In this document: one piece after another, positions 1 to 6,003 of the stretch | Layout of the letters: every line of letters starts with the position of its first letter | Position numbering within the stretch: position 1 is the first letter of the stretch | Assembly: GCA_018902765.1 (NCBI GenBank) | Contig: JAHIQC010000132.1 | Location: 1-6,003, forward strand | Source of the DNA: Actinomycetota bacterium | GTDB taxonomy: Bacteria > Actinomycetota > Coriobacteriia > Anaerosomatales > JAHIQC01 | Length of the DNA stretch: 6,003 nucleotides | Direction of reading: 5' to 3' | Notes under the pieces: model-generated | Told to the model about the DNA's origin: nothing | Seen by the model: only the letters and a program-made list of their open reading frames with translations | The model's database searches: none | Program-made: the position numbers and the translations under genes

Positions 1-2
1 CC

Positions 3-1205
3 CCCGGCCAGCTCATCAACTGTGCGCTGGATATCGTGCTGGCCAACGACGTGACCGCGCCGATCTCCATCAAGGAGTTCCGCAAGATCGGGGTCGCCAA
101 GGTCTTCGATCCTGAGAAGATCGCACTTGTTCCCGACCACTACACGCCCAACAAGGACATCAAGAGCGCGGAGCAGGCCAAGATGGTCCGAGAGTTCGCC
201 CGCGAGCAGGGCGTCACCCACTACTACGAGATCGGCTGCATGGGCGTCGAGCATGCGCTGCTGCCCGAGCAAGGCGTTGTGGGTGCCGGCGACGTGATCA
301 TCGGCGCCGACAGCCACACTTGCACGTACGGTGCCCTCGGAGCGTTCGCGACCGGCGTGGGTTCCACTGACGCCGCTGTGGGCATGGCCACCGGCGAGGC
401 ATGGTTCAAGGTGCCCGCGTCGATCAAGTTCAACGTCACAGGCAAGCTTGTTCCGTGGGTGTGTGGCAAGGACATTATCCTGCACATCATCGGCATGATC
501 GGTGTCGACGGTGCGCTGTACCAGTCCATGGAGTTCGTCGGCGACACGATCGACGCCCTGGGCATGGACGATCGTATGACCATCTGCAACATGGCCATCG
601 AGGCCGGTGGCAAGAGCGGCATCATCGCTGTCGACGACACGACCCGCGCCTACATGGACGGACGCACCGAGCGCCCGTGGGTCGAGTACTTCTCGGACCC
701 GGACGCCGAGTACGTGGCCGTCTATGACATCGACGCCTCGACCATCAAGCCGACCGTCGCGTTTCCGCACCTCCCGAGCAACACACGCAATGCCGAGGAT
801 TCGCGCGACATCTGGGTCGATCAGGTCGTGATCGGATCGTGCACCAACGGTCGCATCGAGGACATGCGGATCGCCGCCTCTGTGCTCAAGGGCCGCAAGG
901 TGCATGAGAACATCCGCCTGATCATCATCCCGGCCACACAGCAGATATATCGCGAAGCCATGCACGAGGGGCTGTTCGACATCTTCCTCGATGCGGGTGC
1001 CGCGGTATCGACGCCGACGTGCGGTCCGTGTCTCGGCGGACACATGGGCATCCTCGCGGCAGGGGAGCGAGCGCTCGCGACCACGAACCGCAACTTCGTC
1101 GGCCGGATGGGTGATCCCACGAGCGAGGTGTATCTCGCTTCCCCGGCGGTTGCGGCTGCAACTGCGATCGCTGGCCACATCGCCCTGCCCGACGACCTGG
1201 GGTAG
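3..1205 (+). CDS. leuC: 3-isopropylmalate dehydratase large subunit (LeuC type, homoaconitase family), 5' partial
   Basis: This is an Fe-S hydro-lyase subunit that isomerises 2- to 3-isopropylmalate in cytoplasmic leucine synthesis, together with a small LeuD subunit. A GTG at 36 is in frame, but the frame is open to the left edge and the upstream codons read [11 protein letters not shown] before [10 protein letters not shown]. This matches the family N-terminus, so the true start lies outside the window. Numbering from 36, visible motifs are [17 protein letters not shown] (91-107), [10 protein letters not shown] (264-273), [10 protein letters not shown] (329-338) and [10 protein letters not shown] (351-360). 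Cys269, Cys329 and Cys332 match the three 4Fe-4S ligands of aconitase-type enzymes. The expected full length of about 420 residues fits the short archaeal/clostridial subtype. No leuD follows; a glycosyltransferase starts 15 bases after the stop. A homoaconitase or another 2-substituted malate substrate cannot be excluded, because specificity lies largely in the small subunit. Confidence 0.95.
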   Translation, partial: PGQLINCALDIVLANDVTAPISIKEFRKIGVAKVFDPEKIALVPDHYTPNKDIKSAEQAKMVREFAREQGVTHYYEIGCMGVEHALLPEQGVVGAGDVIIGADSHTCTYGALGAFATGVGSTDAAVGMATGEAWFKVPASIKFNVTGKLVPWVCGKDIILHIIGMIGVDGALYQSMEFVGDTIDALGMDDRMTICNMAIEAGGKSGIIAVDDTTRAYMDGRTERPWVEYFSDPDAEYVAVYDIDASTIKPTVAFPHLPSNTRNAEDSRDIWVDQVVIGSCTNGRIEDMRIAASVLKGRKVHENIRLIIIPATQQIYREAMHEGLFDIFLDAGAAVSTPTCGPCLGGHMGILAAGERALATTNRNFVGRMGDPTSEVYLASPAVAAATAIAGHIALPDDLG

Positions 1206-1220
1206 TCGGAAACGAGAAGA

Positions 1221-2483
1221 ATGCACCGGATCTCACGCGCGTTCACCGCTGACAAGATCATCTGGTGGCTGCTGCTTGTCGCAGCGGTCATAAGAGTTGC
1301 TGCGTTCGTGGATATGGGCGTCACTTACGACGGCGGCTTCCAGGATGCCATGGGCTACATGGATTCGGCGCGGATTTTGGCGTCGACGGGGCGACTCACA
1401 TTCTATGGGGGCGGCCAGTCAGCGCTCGTGATGCCGGGGTTTGTGGTCTTCCTCGCGGCATGCTGCGCGCTCGTCACAACGCGGCTCGCCGAGTATGTTG
1501 TGGTCAAACTCGCCTTGGTACTCGTGTCGTGCGCGACCATCTATGTGCTGTACCTCCTCGGTCGCAGGATCGCTGGGCCGCGGGTAGGCATGCTGGCTGC
1601 AGCAATGCTCACTCTGTCGATGCCAAACATCTATGTGGGTACGCTGGCATTGAGTGAGAACCTATACTCACTGCTGCTTCTCGGCCTTGTGCTCGCGATC
1701 ATTGGCTTCGCCGATCGTCCGGGCATGCGTCGGCTACTGATTGCGGCGGTGCTGTTCTCACTGGCGGTCTACGTTCGCCAGGCGGCTTTGGGCGCTGCGC
1801 CGTGCGCACTGGTCTATCTGGTGCTCCGCGGTCTCTCTCCCAAGACGGTTTTGCGATATGCAGCTATCTTCGCGTTGGTCTTCGTCATGGCGATGGCGCC
1901 GTGGTGGATCCGGAACTACTCGGTGTTCGGCGCGTTCGTGCCGTTCACCTCCGGCGACGGTTCGCCGTTCTTTGAAGGAGCGTATCAGCGATTCGAGCCC
2001 TACGGCACCGGAGCCTTCGAGGCCATGGACAAGGTGATCGAGGGCTTCAAAGGCACGGAGGCTGAGAAGAGCGGGTTGCTCGAATCTGCCGCTCGTGTGC
2101 ATCTGGCGCAGCGCTGGAGCGAGTCGCCATGGGACGTTCTCTCAACCTATCTCATCACCAAGCCGGCAGCGGCGTGGGCGCTGCCCTTCTACTGGGATGC
2201 CGTATTCTCCATCTCCGGCTACTGGGTGCTGCGCATCCACGCCTTCGTGTCTGCGCTGGGGCTTATCGCGCTGGGCTGGCTCTCATTTCGCTCCGAAAGC
2301 CGCGCTGAGTATGCCCTGTTGTTCATGAACGTGCTGGTCATCACCGCAGGCGCGTCGTACTATCTCGGATTGTCGAGGTATGTGTATCCCTATATGCCAT
2401 TCCTCTATATCGCAGTGAGCTTCGTGCTTAGCCGCGCTCTCGGATCTCGCTGGCCGAGTTGGCGGAAATCGCCTGACCGTTAG
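1221..2483 (+). CDS. Polytopic GT-C glycosyltransferase, ArnT/PMT (GT39/GT83)-like
   Basis: This is a 420-residue integral membrane protein with about ten hydrophobic segments, for example 13-30, 66-88, 93-113, 121-135, 150-163, 171-200, 212-231, 332-355, 366-382 and 388-405. GT-C enzymes take a sugar from a polyprenyl-phosphate donor and transfer it outside the membrane. Family-like signs are acidic residues in the first extracytoplasmic loop (Asp31, Asp37, Asp42), LALSENLYS with Glu146, YVRQAALG (184-191), APWWIRNYSVFGAFVPF (226-242) and SRYVYPYMPF near the C-terminus. There is only a modest soluble loop (about 243-310) and no large C-terminal domain, so it is shorter than ArnT (about 550 residues). 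The ATG follows a weak purine-rich ribosome site (GGAAACGAGAAG). The gene lies 15 bases after leuC and 8 bases before a GT2, so it probably shares their transcript. The acceptor (lipid, polymer or protein) and the sugar are unknown. Confidence 0.85.
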   Translation: MHRISRAFTADKIIWWLLLVAAVIRVAAFVDMGVTYDGGFQDAMGYMDSARILASTGRLTFYGGGQSALVMPGFVVFLAACCALVTTRLAEYVVVKLALVLVSCATIYVLYLLGRRIAGPRVGMLAAAMLTLSMPNIYVGTLALSENLYSLLLLGLVLAIIGFADRPGMRRLLIAAVLFSLAVYVRQAALGAAPCALVYLVLRGLSPKTVLRYAAIFALVFVMAMAPWWIRNYSVFGAFVPFTSGDGSPFFEGAYQRFEPYGTGAFEAMDKVIEGFKGTEAEKSGLLESAARVHLAQRWSESPWDVLSTYLITKPAAAWALPFYWDAVFSISGYWVLRIHAFVSALGLIALGWLSFRSESRAEYALLFMNVLVITAGASYYLGLSRYVYPYMPFLYIAVSFVLSRALGSRWPSWRKSPDR

Positions 2484-2485
2484 GA
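2482..2485 (+). promoter_or_regulatory. Ribosome binding site AGGA for the GT2 at 2492
   Basis: AGGA lies six bases before the GTG at 2492 and overlaps the TAG stop of the GT-C gene. This supports the GTG as start and suggests translational coupling between the two genes. Confidence 0.5.
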
Positions 2486-2491
2486 TGTGCC

Positions 2492-3568
2492 GTGGCACCA
2501 ACGAGCGATGAGCGTCGGACGCTGGCGATGGTGGTGCCTGCCTACAACGAAGCCGATCACATCGCGGCGACCATCGCTGCGCTACCTGACCTGGTCGACC
2601 GGATCATCGTGGTGGACGACGCCAGCACCGACCGCACGGCGAACGTCGCGCACACACTTGGCGATCCGCGCGTGATCGTGATCGAACACGATCACAACGC
2701 CGGAGTCGGCGGGGCGATGCGCACCGGGTATCGCGAGGCCCTCGCGCAGGGATACCAGTTCATCGGCATGATCGATGCCGACGGACAGATGCGCGCGGAC
2801 GAGCTGGAACGGCTCGTGGAGCCGTTGTTGCTCGGAATCGCCGACTACACCAAGGGCAATCGCTTCTACCTTCGTGGTGCTGCCGCTGACATGCCGGCCG
2901 AGCGCAGTTTCGGAAACACCATCCTGTCCTTTATGACCAAATTGGCCAGCGGGTATTGGCACGTTTTCGACTCGCAGTGCGGATACACCGTCGTTCGGTC
3001 GGCATTCTTGGAACTGATCGATCTGGACACATTGCCTGACGACTACTTCTTTGAGAACTCGCTGCTGATCAAGCTCAATGCACTCAACGCCAGGGTGGTC
3101 GATGTACCCATTACCACTCTCTATGGGCGCGAGGTATCGGGTGTGAGCATCCTGCGAGTGACGACGACGTTTCCCGCGCGACTCATGCTCGGGGGCACGG
3201 CTCATCTTGGTCTCGGTTGCGTTCAGCTCGACGAGTCAGATGCTTCTCAAGATCGGGTTGGACCGCAGTGGATCGGCCCGCGCCACCGGACCTATCGCAT
3301 TCGTGGGCACGGCGTTCTCGAGCGGCTACGTGTGGGCGGGCTTGCTGCTGTTTGTCGGCTCCGTGGTCGTGTGGATGCGCGTGCTCTCGACATCGCAGCT
3401 CTCGTGGAGCTACCCGCTACTCGGTCTGTCGTACGTATTCGTTGCGCTAATCGGATGGCTCGTATTCGGCGAGCACCTAGGAGCATCGCGCCTCCTCGGC
3501 ATAGGTCTTGTGGTTCTTGGCGCCGCTCTGATCAGTGCTTCATGAGATGCCCGCCCCAAAGGACATGA
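2492..3568 (+). CDS. GT2 polyprenol-phosphate glycosyltransferase (DPM1/ArnC-like) with an out-of-frame C-terminal tail
   Basis: Residues 1 to about 234 form a complete GT-A glycosyltransferase of the dolichol-phosphate mannose synthase type. Visible motifs are MVVPAYNEADHI (13-24), VVDDASTDRT (40-49), the metal-binding DADGQM (95-100), FDSQCGYTVVRS (159-170) and DDYFFENSLLIKL (183-195), followed by the YGREVSG turn. Such enzymes attach a nucleotide-activated sugar to undecaprenyl phosphate at the inner membrane face. The start is GTG with AGGA six bases upstream. The frame has no stop at the expected end. From about residue 235 it continues for some 120 residues, a fifth of them Arg, directly over the SMR-like gene in another frame, and this tail looks like a shadow. 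Dropping one G in the run 3191-3195 would fuse the GT2 in frame to the SMR-like domain, ending at 3545 with about 350 residues. The biological C-terminus is therefore uncertain, while the GT2 assignment is firm. Confidence 0.8.
   Translation: MAPTSDERRTLAMVVPAYNEADHIAATIAALPDLVDRIIVVDDASTDRTANVAHTLGDPRVIVIEHDHNAGVGGAMRTGYREALAQGYQFIGMIDADGQMRADELERLVEPLLLGIADYTKGNRFYLRGAAADMPAERSFGNTILSFMTKLASGYWHVFDSQCGYTVVRSAFLELIDLDTLPDDYFFENSLLIKLNALNARVVDVPITTLYGREVSGVSILRVTTTFPARLMLGGTAHLGLGCVQLDESDASQDRVGPQWIGPRHRTYRIRGHGVLERLRVGGLAAVCRLRGRVDARALDIAALVELPATRSVVRIRCANRMARIRRAPRSIAPPRHRSCGSWRRSDQCFMRCPPQRT
3191..3195 (+). other. Probable frameshift site (G5 run) joining GT2 and SMR-like frames
   Basis: The GT2 frame and the SMR frame are both open between 3162 and 3568, but family-like sequence moves from the first to the second between about 3185 and 3205. 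Reading the run as four Gs gives ATG CTC GGG GCA CGG CTC ATC TTG, that is MLGARLILVSVAFSS, which completes the first membrane helix. The possibilities are a homopolymer error, a genuine +1 mutation, or recoding. As an alternative, GGGGG could act as a Shine-Dalgarno-like element eleven bases before the TTG at 3207. Confidence 0.6.
3207..3545 (+). CDS. SMR/EamA-like four-helix membrane protein, probable lipid-linked sugar flippase subunit (ArnE-like)
   Basis: This 112-residue hydrophobic protein has four predicted helices at about 1-17, 40-60, 66-87 and 92-111. The C-terminal half has the SMR/EamA pattern: SYPLLGLSYVFVALIGWLVF, then GEHLG (88-92) and an IGLVVLGAALIS helix. The Lys at position 15 aligns with Lys22 of EmrE. 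The position eight residues before it, Glu14 in EmrE, is Ser here, so the proton-coupling glutamate of drug exporters is missing. This favours an ArnE/ArnF-like role in moving undecaprenyl-phosphate sugars across the membrane. The only usable in-frame start is TTG at 3207, which cuts into helix 1. The frame is open back to 3162 and reads GARLILVSVAF upstream of the TTG, so the native N-terminus probably begins at ATG 3185 or is fused to the preceding GT2 through a frameshift. The stop lies one base before the next GT2. Confidence 0.72.
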   Translation: MVSVAFSSTSQMLLKIGLDRSGSARATGPIAFVGTAFSSGYVWAGLLLFVGSVVVWMRVLSTSQLSWSYPLLGLSYVFVALIGWLVFGEHLGASRLLGIGLVVLGAALISAS

Positions 3569-4392
3569 TCACTGTGCCTGTGACACCGAGCGATCAGAAG
3601 CTCTCTGAACCCGACTCGCCACTGTTCTCGGTCGCGATCGTTTGTCTCAATGCCGCCGAGCACCTCGCCGAAGCACTCGAATCAGTGCTTGCGCAGAGAT
3701 TCTCAGATTTCGAGCTGGTGCTCGTCGACGGCGGCTCTGTGGATTCCACGCTTGAGATCGTGAGGAGCCACGAGCCCCGCTTCATCGGTCGGATGCGATG
3801 GATAAGTGAGCCGGATGACGGTATCTACAGCGCCATGAACAAGGCGCTGGGCATGGCTACAGGCCGCTACATCGTGTACTTGGGAGCCGACGATCGGCTC
3901 GCTTTGGACGCTTTGGCGAGTGTGGCTGAGGCAATCGCCGATGAGGCCGAGCCGGACATCGTCTGTGGTGGTGTTCGGGTGTTCGGGCGAGGTATGGGCT
4001 GGACCGAGCGGCCCAAGCTCGTGATGCGGAGGGGTTTGCCCAAGAGCGCCCCGTCTCGGCATCAGTCCATCTACGCGCGCATAGAACGCATCAAGCCGCT
4101 TGGTGGCTTCGACACGACCTTTCCTGTCGCCGCCGATTACGATCTGTATGTGCGCTTGAAGCAGGCTGGGGCGACCGAGATCCTGATCGATCACGAGCTC
4201 GCGGAGTTCCGGCTCGGTGGCATCAGCTCGCGCAATGCGCTGGCGACCGCCAGGGACTACCGCGATGTGCGTGTGGCAAGGGGAGCGAGTGCTCTCATCG
4301 AGCAGCTCGTCATGCACAAGTCCGCGCTCGGAGCGGCGCTGTTCGCGCTAAGCCGAAGGCTGTTTGGCGCCTCGGACTCGGGAGGCGAGTGA
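3547..4392 (+). CDS. GT2 family glycosyltransferase (WcaE-like, 'EPDDGIYSAMNK' type)
   Basis: This is a 281-residue cytoplasmic GT-A enzyme that probably adds one sugar to a growing surface glycan. Numbering from ATG 3547: FSVAIVCLNAAEHL (27-40) is the nucleotide-binding start, LVDGGSVDST (59-68) carries the first Asp, EPDDGIYSAMNKA (88-100) is the family hallmark, YLGADD (111-116) is the DxD-type metal site, and RHQSIY (171-176) with AADYDLYVRL (195-204) carries the likely catalytic-base region. There is no membrane segment. The start is ambiguous: GTG 3535 would overlap the preceding stop, ATG 3547 lies one base after it, and ATG 3565 and GTG 3574 are also in frame. Only GTG 3574 has a well-spaced AAAGGA (3558-3563) upstream. 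The first 25 residues are not conserved-looking, so the choice does not affect function. Donor and acceptor cannot be read from the sequence. Confidence 0.88.
   Translation: MPAPKDMITVPVTPSDQKLSEPDSPLFSVAIVCLNAAEHLAEALESVLAQRFSDFELVLVDGGSVDSTLEIVRSHEPRFIGRMRWISEPDDGIYSAMNKALGMATGRYIVYLGADDRLALDALASVAEAIADEAEPDIVCGGVRVFGRGMGWTERPKLVMRRGLPKSAPSRHQSIYARIERIKPLGGFDTTFPVAADYDLYVRLKQAGATEILIDHELAEFRLGGISSRNALATARDYRDVRVARGASALIEQLVMHKSALGAALFALSRRLFGASDSGGE
4381..4385 (+). promoter_or_regulatory. Strong ribosome binding site GGAGG for the GT4 gene
   Basis: GGAGG sits ten bases before GTG 4396, inside the last codons of the preceding GT2. It fixes the GTG as start and implies coupled translation. 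Confidence 0.65.
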
Positions 4393-4395
4393 GCG

Positions 4396-5538
4396 GTGGC
4401 AGACAGACGACTGCGTGTACTCGTTGTGTCCCTCGGTCGGCGCGGCGGCATCAACGACTACGGTTGGCTCATGGGCCGAGCACTTGCAGCGCGTTGCGAC
4501 ATCGCAACGCTCATCTCCACGGACGCCGACAATCGCGAGCGGTGGGCCCAACTCGACGCTCCGCACCTCGAGGTCCGCACGTTCAACAGCCTGATGGGTA
4601 TGATCGGGTCGTTCTTCGCGTTCCCGAGGTTCATGAGGATCCGACGCTTCTCACGTGAATTCGAGCCTGACGTCATCTACTATCCCGGCGGACACGCGTG
4701 GAAGCCCGTCCTCGACCTGCTCTTGCCGAGGAGCGCGCGTGTGGTGCTCACGCTGCACGACCCCGAGCTGCACTTGGGTGAGGATTCCGCGCTGCACCGA
4801 GTGCTCGACCGTTCGAACCGCCTGCGCGTGGATGGCTACGTATTGCTCAACGTGACGCAGCGCGAGCGATTCGCGAAGAGCGCCGGAGTCGACGCGAATC
4901 GCATAGCCGTGATCCCTCTCGGAAGCTTGTTCGACGCGGCGGCCACGGAGGTCGCGCGGCTCGAAGACGTATCCGGTTTCGAGCCTGTGGCGGCGCACGC
5001 CGACCGCTATCTGTTGTTCGTCGGGCGCATAGAGCGATACAAGGGCCTCGACGTGCTACTACGCGCCTACTCGCAGCTGCCCGTCGCCGATGCTCCTCCA
5101 CTCGTCATCGCGGGTTCCGGCGAGTTCTCCGCCGAGGAGAACTTGTGGCTGGCTGATCTCTCCGATCGCCCCGTCACCGTCGTGAACCGCTGGCTCTCCG
5201 AGGCCGAGATCGCATCCATCGTCGCAAATGCGCGTTTCGCCGTGCTTCCGTATACGCATGCGACACAGTCGGGTGTGGTCCCACTCGCCTCGGCTCTTGG
5301 CGTACCCTCGATCGTCTCTGATGCCGGAGGGCTCATCGAGCAGGTTGTGGACGGCCATACCGGGTTTGTGTTTCCCGCCGGTGATGCGGACGCGCTGGCC
5401 GGGGTTCTGCTCCGTGCATCGCGCATGGACGATGTCGAGCATGCTCGCTTCGCCGAGGAATGCAGAAGCTTCGCGCACGAGAACTGGGACTGGGAAGCCG
5501 CGGCCGGACGCTTGCTCGAGTTCCTTGGCCGCGTCTAG
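4396..5538 (+). CDS. GT4 family glycosyltransferase (GT-B fold)
   Basis: This 380-residue retaining-type glycosyltransferase has two Rossmann domains. The N-terminal acceptor half has RVLVVSLGRRGGINDYGWLM (7-26), a gly-rich start followed by a helix, and VVLTLHDPELH (116-126). The C-terminal donor half begins near 203 with RYLLFVGRIERYKGLDVLLRA; Arg211 and Lys216 are the usual diphosphate-contacting pair. It continues with LVIAGSGE (236-243) and ends with SDAGGLIEQVVDGHTGFVFP (308-327), where Glu315 fits the conserved GGxxE. The canonical EX7E motif is degenerate: the equivalent stretch is THATQSGVVPLASALGVP, lacking both glutamates, as in some 'ATQSGV' GT4 subfamilies. The GTG start follows GGAGG and lies three bases after the previous stop, consistent with one operon for surface polysaccharide synthesis. 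The stop TAG overlaps the stop of the convergent gene. The sugar donor is unknown. Confidence 0.88.
   Translation: MADRRLRVLVVSLGRRGGINDYGWLMGRALAARCDIATLISTDADNRERWAQLDAPHLEVRTFNSLMGMIGSFFAFPRFMRIRRFSREFEPDVIYYPGGHAWKPVLDLLLPRSARVVLTLHDPELHLGEDSALHRVLDRSNRLRVDGYVLLNVTQRERFAKSAGVDANRIAVIPLGSLFDAAATEVARLEDVSGFEPVAAHADRYLLFVGRIERYKGLDVLLRAYSQLPVADAPPLVIAGSGEFSAEENLWLADLSDRPVTVVNRWLSEAEIASIVANARFAVLPYTHATQSGVVPLASALGVPSIVSDAGGLIEQVVDGHTGFVFPAGDADALAGVLLRASRMDDVEHARFAEECRSFAHENWDWEAAAGRLLEFLGRV
5535..5538. other. Shared stop codons of convergent genes (CTAG)
   Basis: The plus-strand GT4 ends with TAG at 5536-5538, and the minus-strand GT2 ends with TAG read from 5537 down to 5535. The palindrome CTAG serves both. 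There is no intergenic space, so any terminator for either transcript must lie inside the opposing gene. Confidence 0.85.
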
Positions 5539-6003
5539 CGGTACTCGGTGGGCCAACTGCTGCGACGCGAGAAGATCTGGCGTCGGAGCAGACCCTTGCG
5601 CGGGTTTGGGGGTGTGGCGAATGCAAGATCGACCCTCGCGCGTCCGATCCAGGCGGCGCCAGCGATGCGCTGTTGCAGGTAGAATCGCGAGCGTCGACCG
5701 ACCTGCGCGTCTGCGCCGACCGCGCCGTACCCTTCGACGAGCCGCTGCGTGTTTTCTGCATGGACATCGAGCATCGTGAGCGACTTGCGGCCGGGTTGAT
5801 GGCGGTCGATCCCTACTATGCGTGGGATGCGTGCGAAACGCTTGCCGGTTGCAGCGAGCCGCAGCCACAGTTCGTAGTCGAGCGCGAAGTGGTAGGCCTC
5901 ATCGAGCATGGGCTCGCACAGGGCTTTTCGGCGTATGAAGACGCCGGGCTGCGTGATGAAGTCGACGATCTTAAGGAGCCCTGCATTAAACGGTGGGGCC
6001 CAC
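5535..6003 (-). CDS. GT2 family glycosyltransferase, C-terminal part (5' end beyond the window)
   Basis: The minus-strand frame is open from the stop at 5535 to the right edge, giving at least 155 residues. An ATG at 5909 is in frame but is internal. The upstream codons read WAPPFNAGLLKIVDFITQPG and then VFIRRKALCEPMLDEAYHFA, leading into LDYELWLRLAATGKRF. This is the second half of a WcaA-like GT2: the Q-P-G-V-F-x-R-R strand, the LDE turn and the ALDYELWLRL segment, whose Asp aligns with the catalytic-base region of such enzymes. It is followed by an IDRHQPGRKS segment resembling the family's usual 'R-x-H-xx-S' element. The N-terminal nucleotide-binding and DxD motifs must lie to the right. 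The C-terminal ~60 residues are Arg-rich without clear domains. It converges on the GT4, so it belongs to a second transcript of the same glycan locus. Confidence 0.85.
   Translation of the reverse strand, partial: WAPPFNAGLLKIVDFITQPGVFIRRKALCEPMLDEAYHFALDYELWLRLAATGKRFARIPRIVGIDRHQPGRKSLTMLDVHAENTQRLVEGYGAVGADAQVGRRSRFYLQQRIAGAAWIGRARVDLAFATPPNPRKGLLRRQIFSRRSSWPTEYR

Noticed and set aside
224..640. Antisense open frame of 138 codons within leuC
   Set aside because: It lies opposite a strongly conserved leuC region and its Pro/Ser/Met-rich product is typical of a shadow frame in GC-rich DNA.
1206..1220. Possible promoter or terminator between leuC and the GT-C gene
   Set aside because: Only 15 bases separate the genes, with no hairpin or -35/-10 pair visible; the spacing suggests co-transcription.
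821..1324. Antisense open frame of 167 codons over the end of leuC
   Set aside because: It is explained by the complement of conserved LeuC codons, with no recognisable domain.
2582..3205. 207-codon antisense open frame opposite the first GT2
   Set aside because: The sense strand encodes clear GT2 motifs throughout this stretch; the antisense product shows no family features.
5228..5779. Plus-strand open frame extending beyond the GT4 stop
   Set aside because: It is an out-of-frame shadow of the GT4 and then the complement of the minus-strand GT2, with no domain and no credible ribosome site.
5059..5868. 269-codon minus-strand open frame crossing the GT4 end
   Set aside because: It is long but Arg/Pro/His-rich and opposite well-supported coding frames: it covers the GT4 C-terminal domain and overlaps the real minus-strand GT2 in a different frame.
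5907..5909. ATG on the minus strand as the start of a small 124-residue gene
   Set aside because: The frame continues upstream to the window edge with conserved GT2 sequence (ITQPGVFIRR), so this ATG is internal.

Overview
The window is a GC-rich, almost fully coding bacterial segment. Five reading frames on the plus strand are tightly packed (gaps of 15, 8, 1 and 3 bases, apart from one frame-shifted junction). A truncated sixth gene enters from the right edge on the minus strand. High GC, frequent GTG starts and the short 'type 2' (archaeal/clostridial-like) 3-isopropylmalate dehydratase suggest a high-GC bacterium, perhaps a deep actinobacterial lineage such as Coriobacteriia. That taxonomic guess is weak because no RNA or marker gene is present.

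Layout: positions 3-1205 hold the 3' part of a leuC-type large-subunit gene (leucine biosynthesis), whose start lies left of the window. Fifteen bases later a cell-surface glycosylation block begins. It contains a polytopic GT-C sugar transferase of the ArnT/PMT type (1221-2483), a polyprenol-phosphate-type GT2 (from 2492), a four-helix SMR/EamA-like membrane protein (3207-3545), a second GT2 of the 'EPDDGIYSAMNK' type (3547-4392) and a GT4 with a GT-B fold (4396-5538). A further GT2 runs on the minus strand from beyond position 6003 down to 5535. It converges on the GT4, and the two stop codons share the tetranucleotide CTAG.

How they may work together (inference): the first GT2 would load a sugar onto undecaprenyl phosphate, the SMR-like protein would flip the lipid-linked sugar, and the GT-C enzyme would transfer it to an acceptor outside the membrane. 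This is the logic of the ArnC/ArnEF/ArnT and GtrB/GtrA/GT-C systems. The remaining GT2 and GT4 enzymes would build a cytoplasmic glycan such as a capsule, O-antigen-like or teichuronic-type polymer.

The most notable feature is the junction between the first GT2 and the SMR-like gene. The GT2 has no stop codon at its natural end and runs on out of frame as an Arg-rich shadow of the next gene. Removing one G from the G5 run at 3191-3195 would join the two into a clean ~350-residue GT2-flippase fusion. This could be a sequence error, a real mutation, or recoding. I saw no RNA genes, mobile elements, CRISPR arrays or convincing promoters or terminators.
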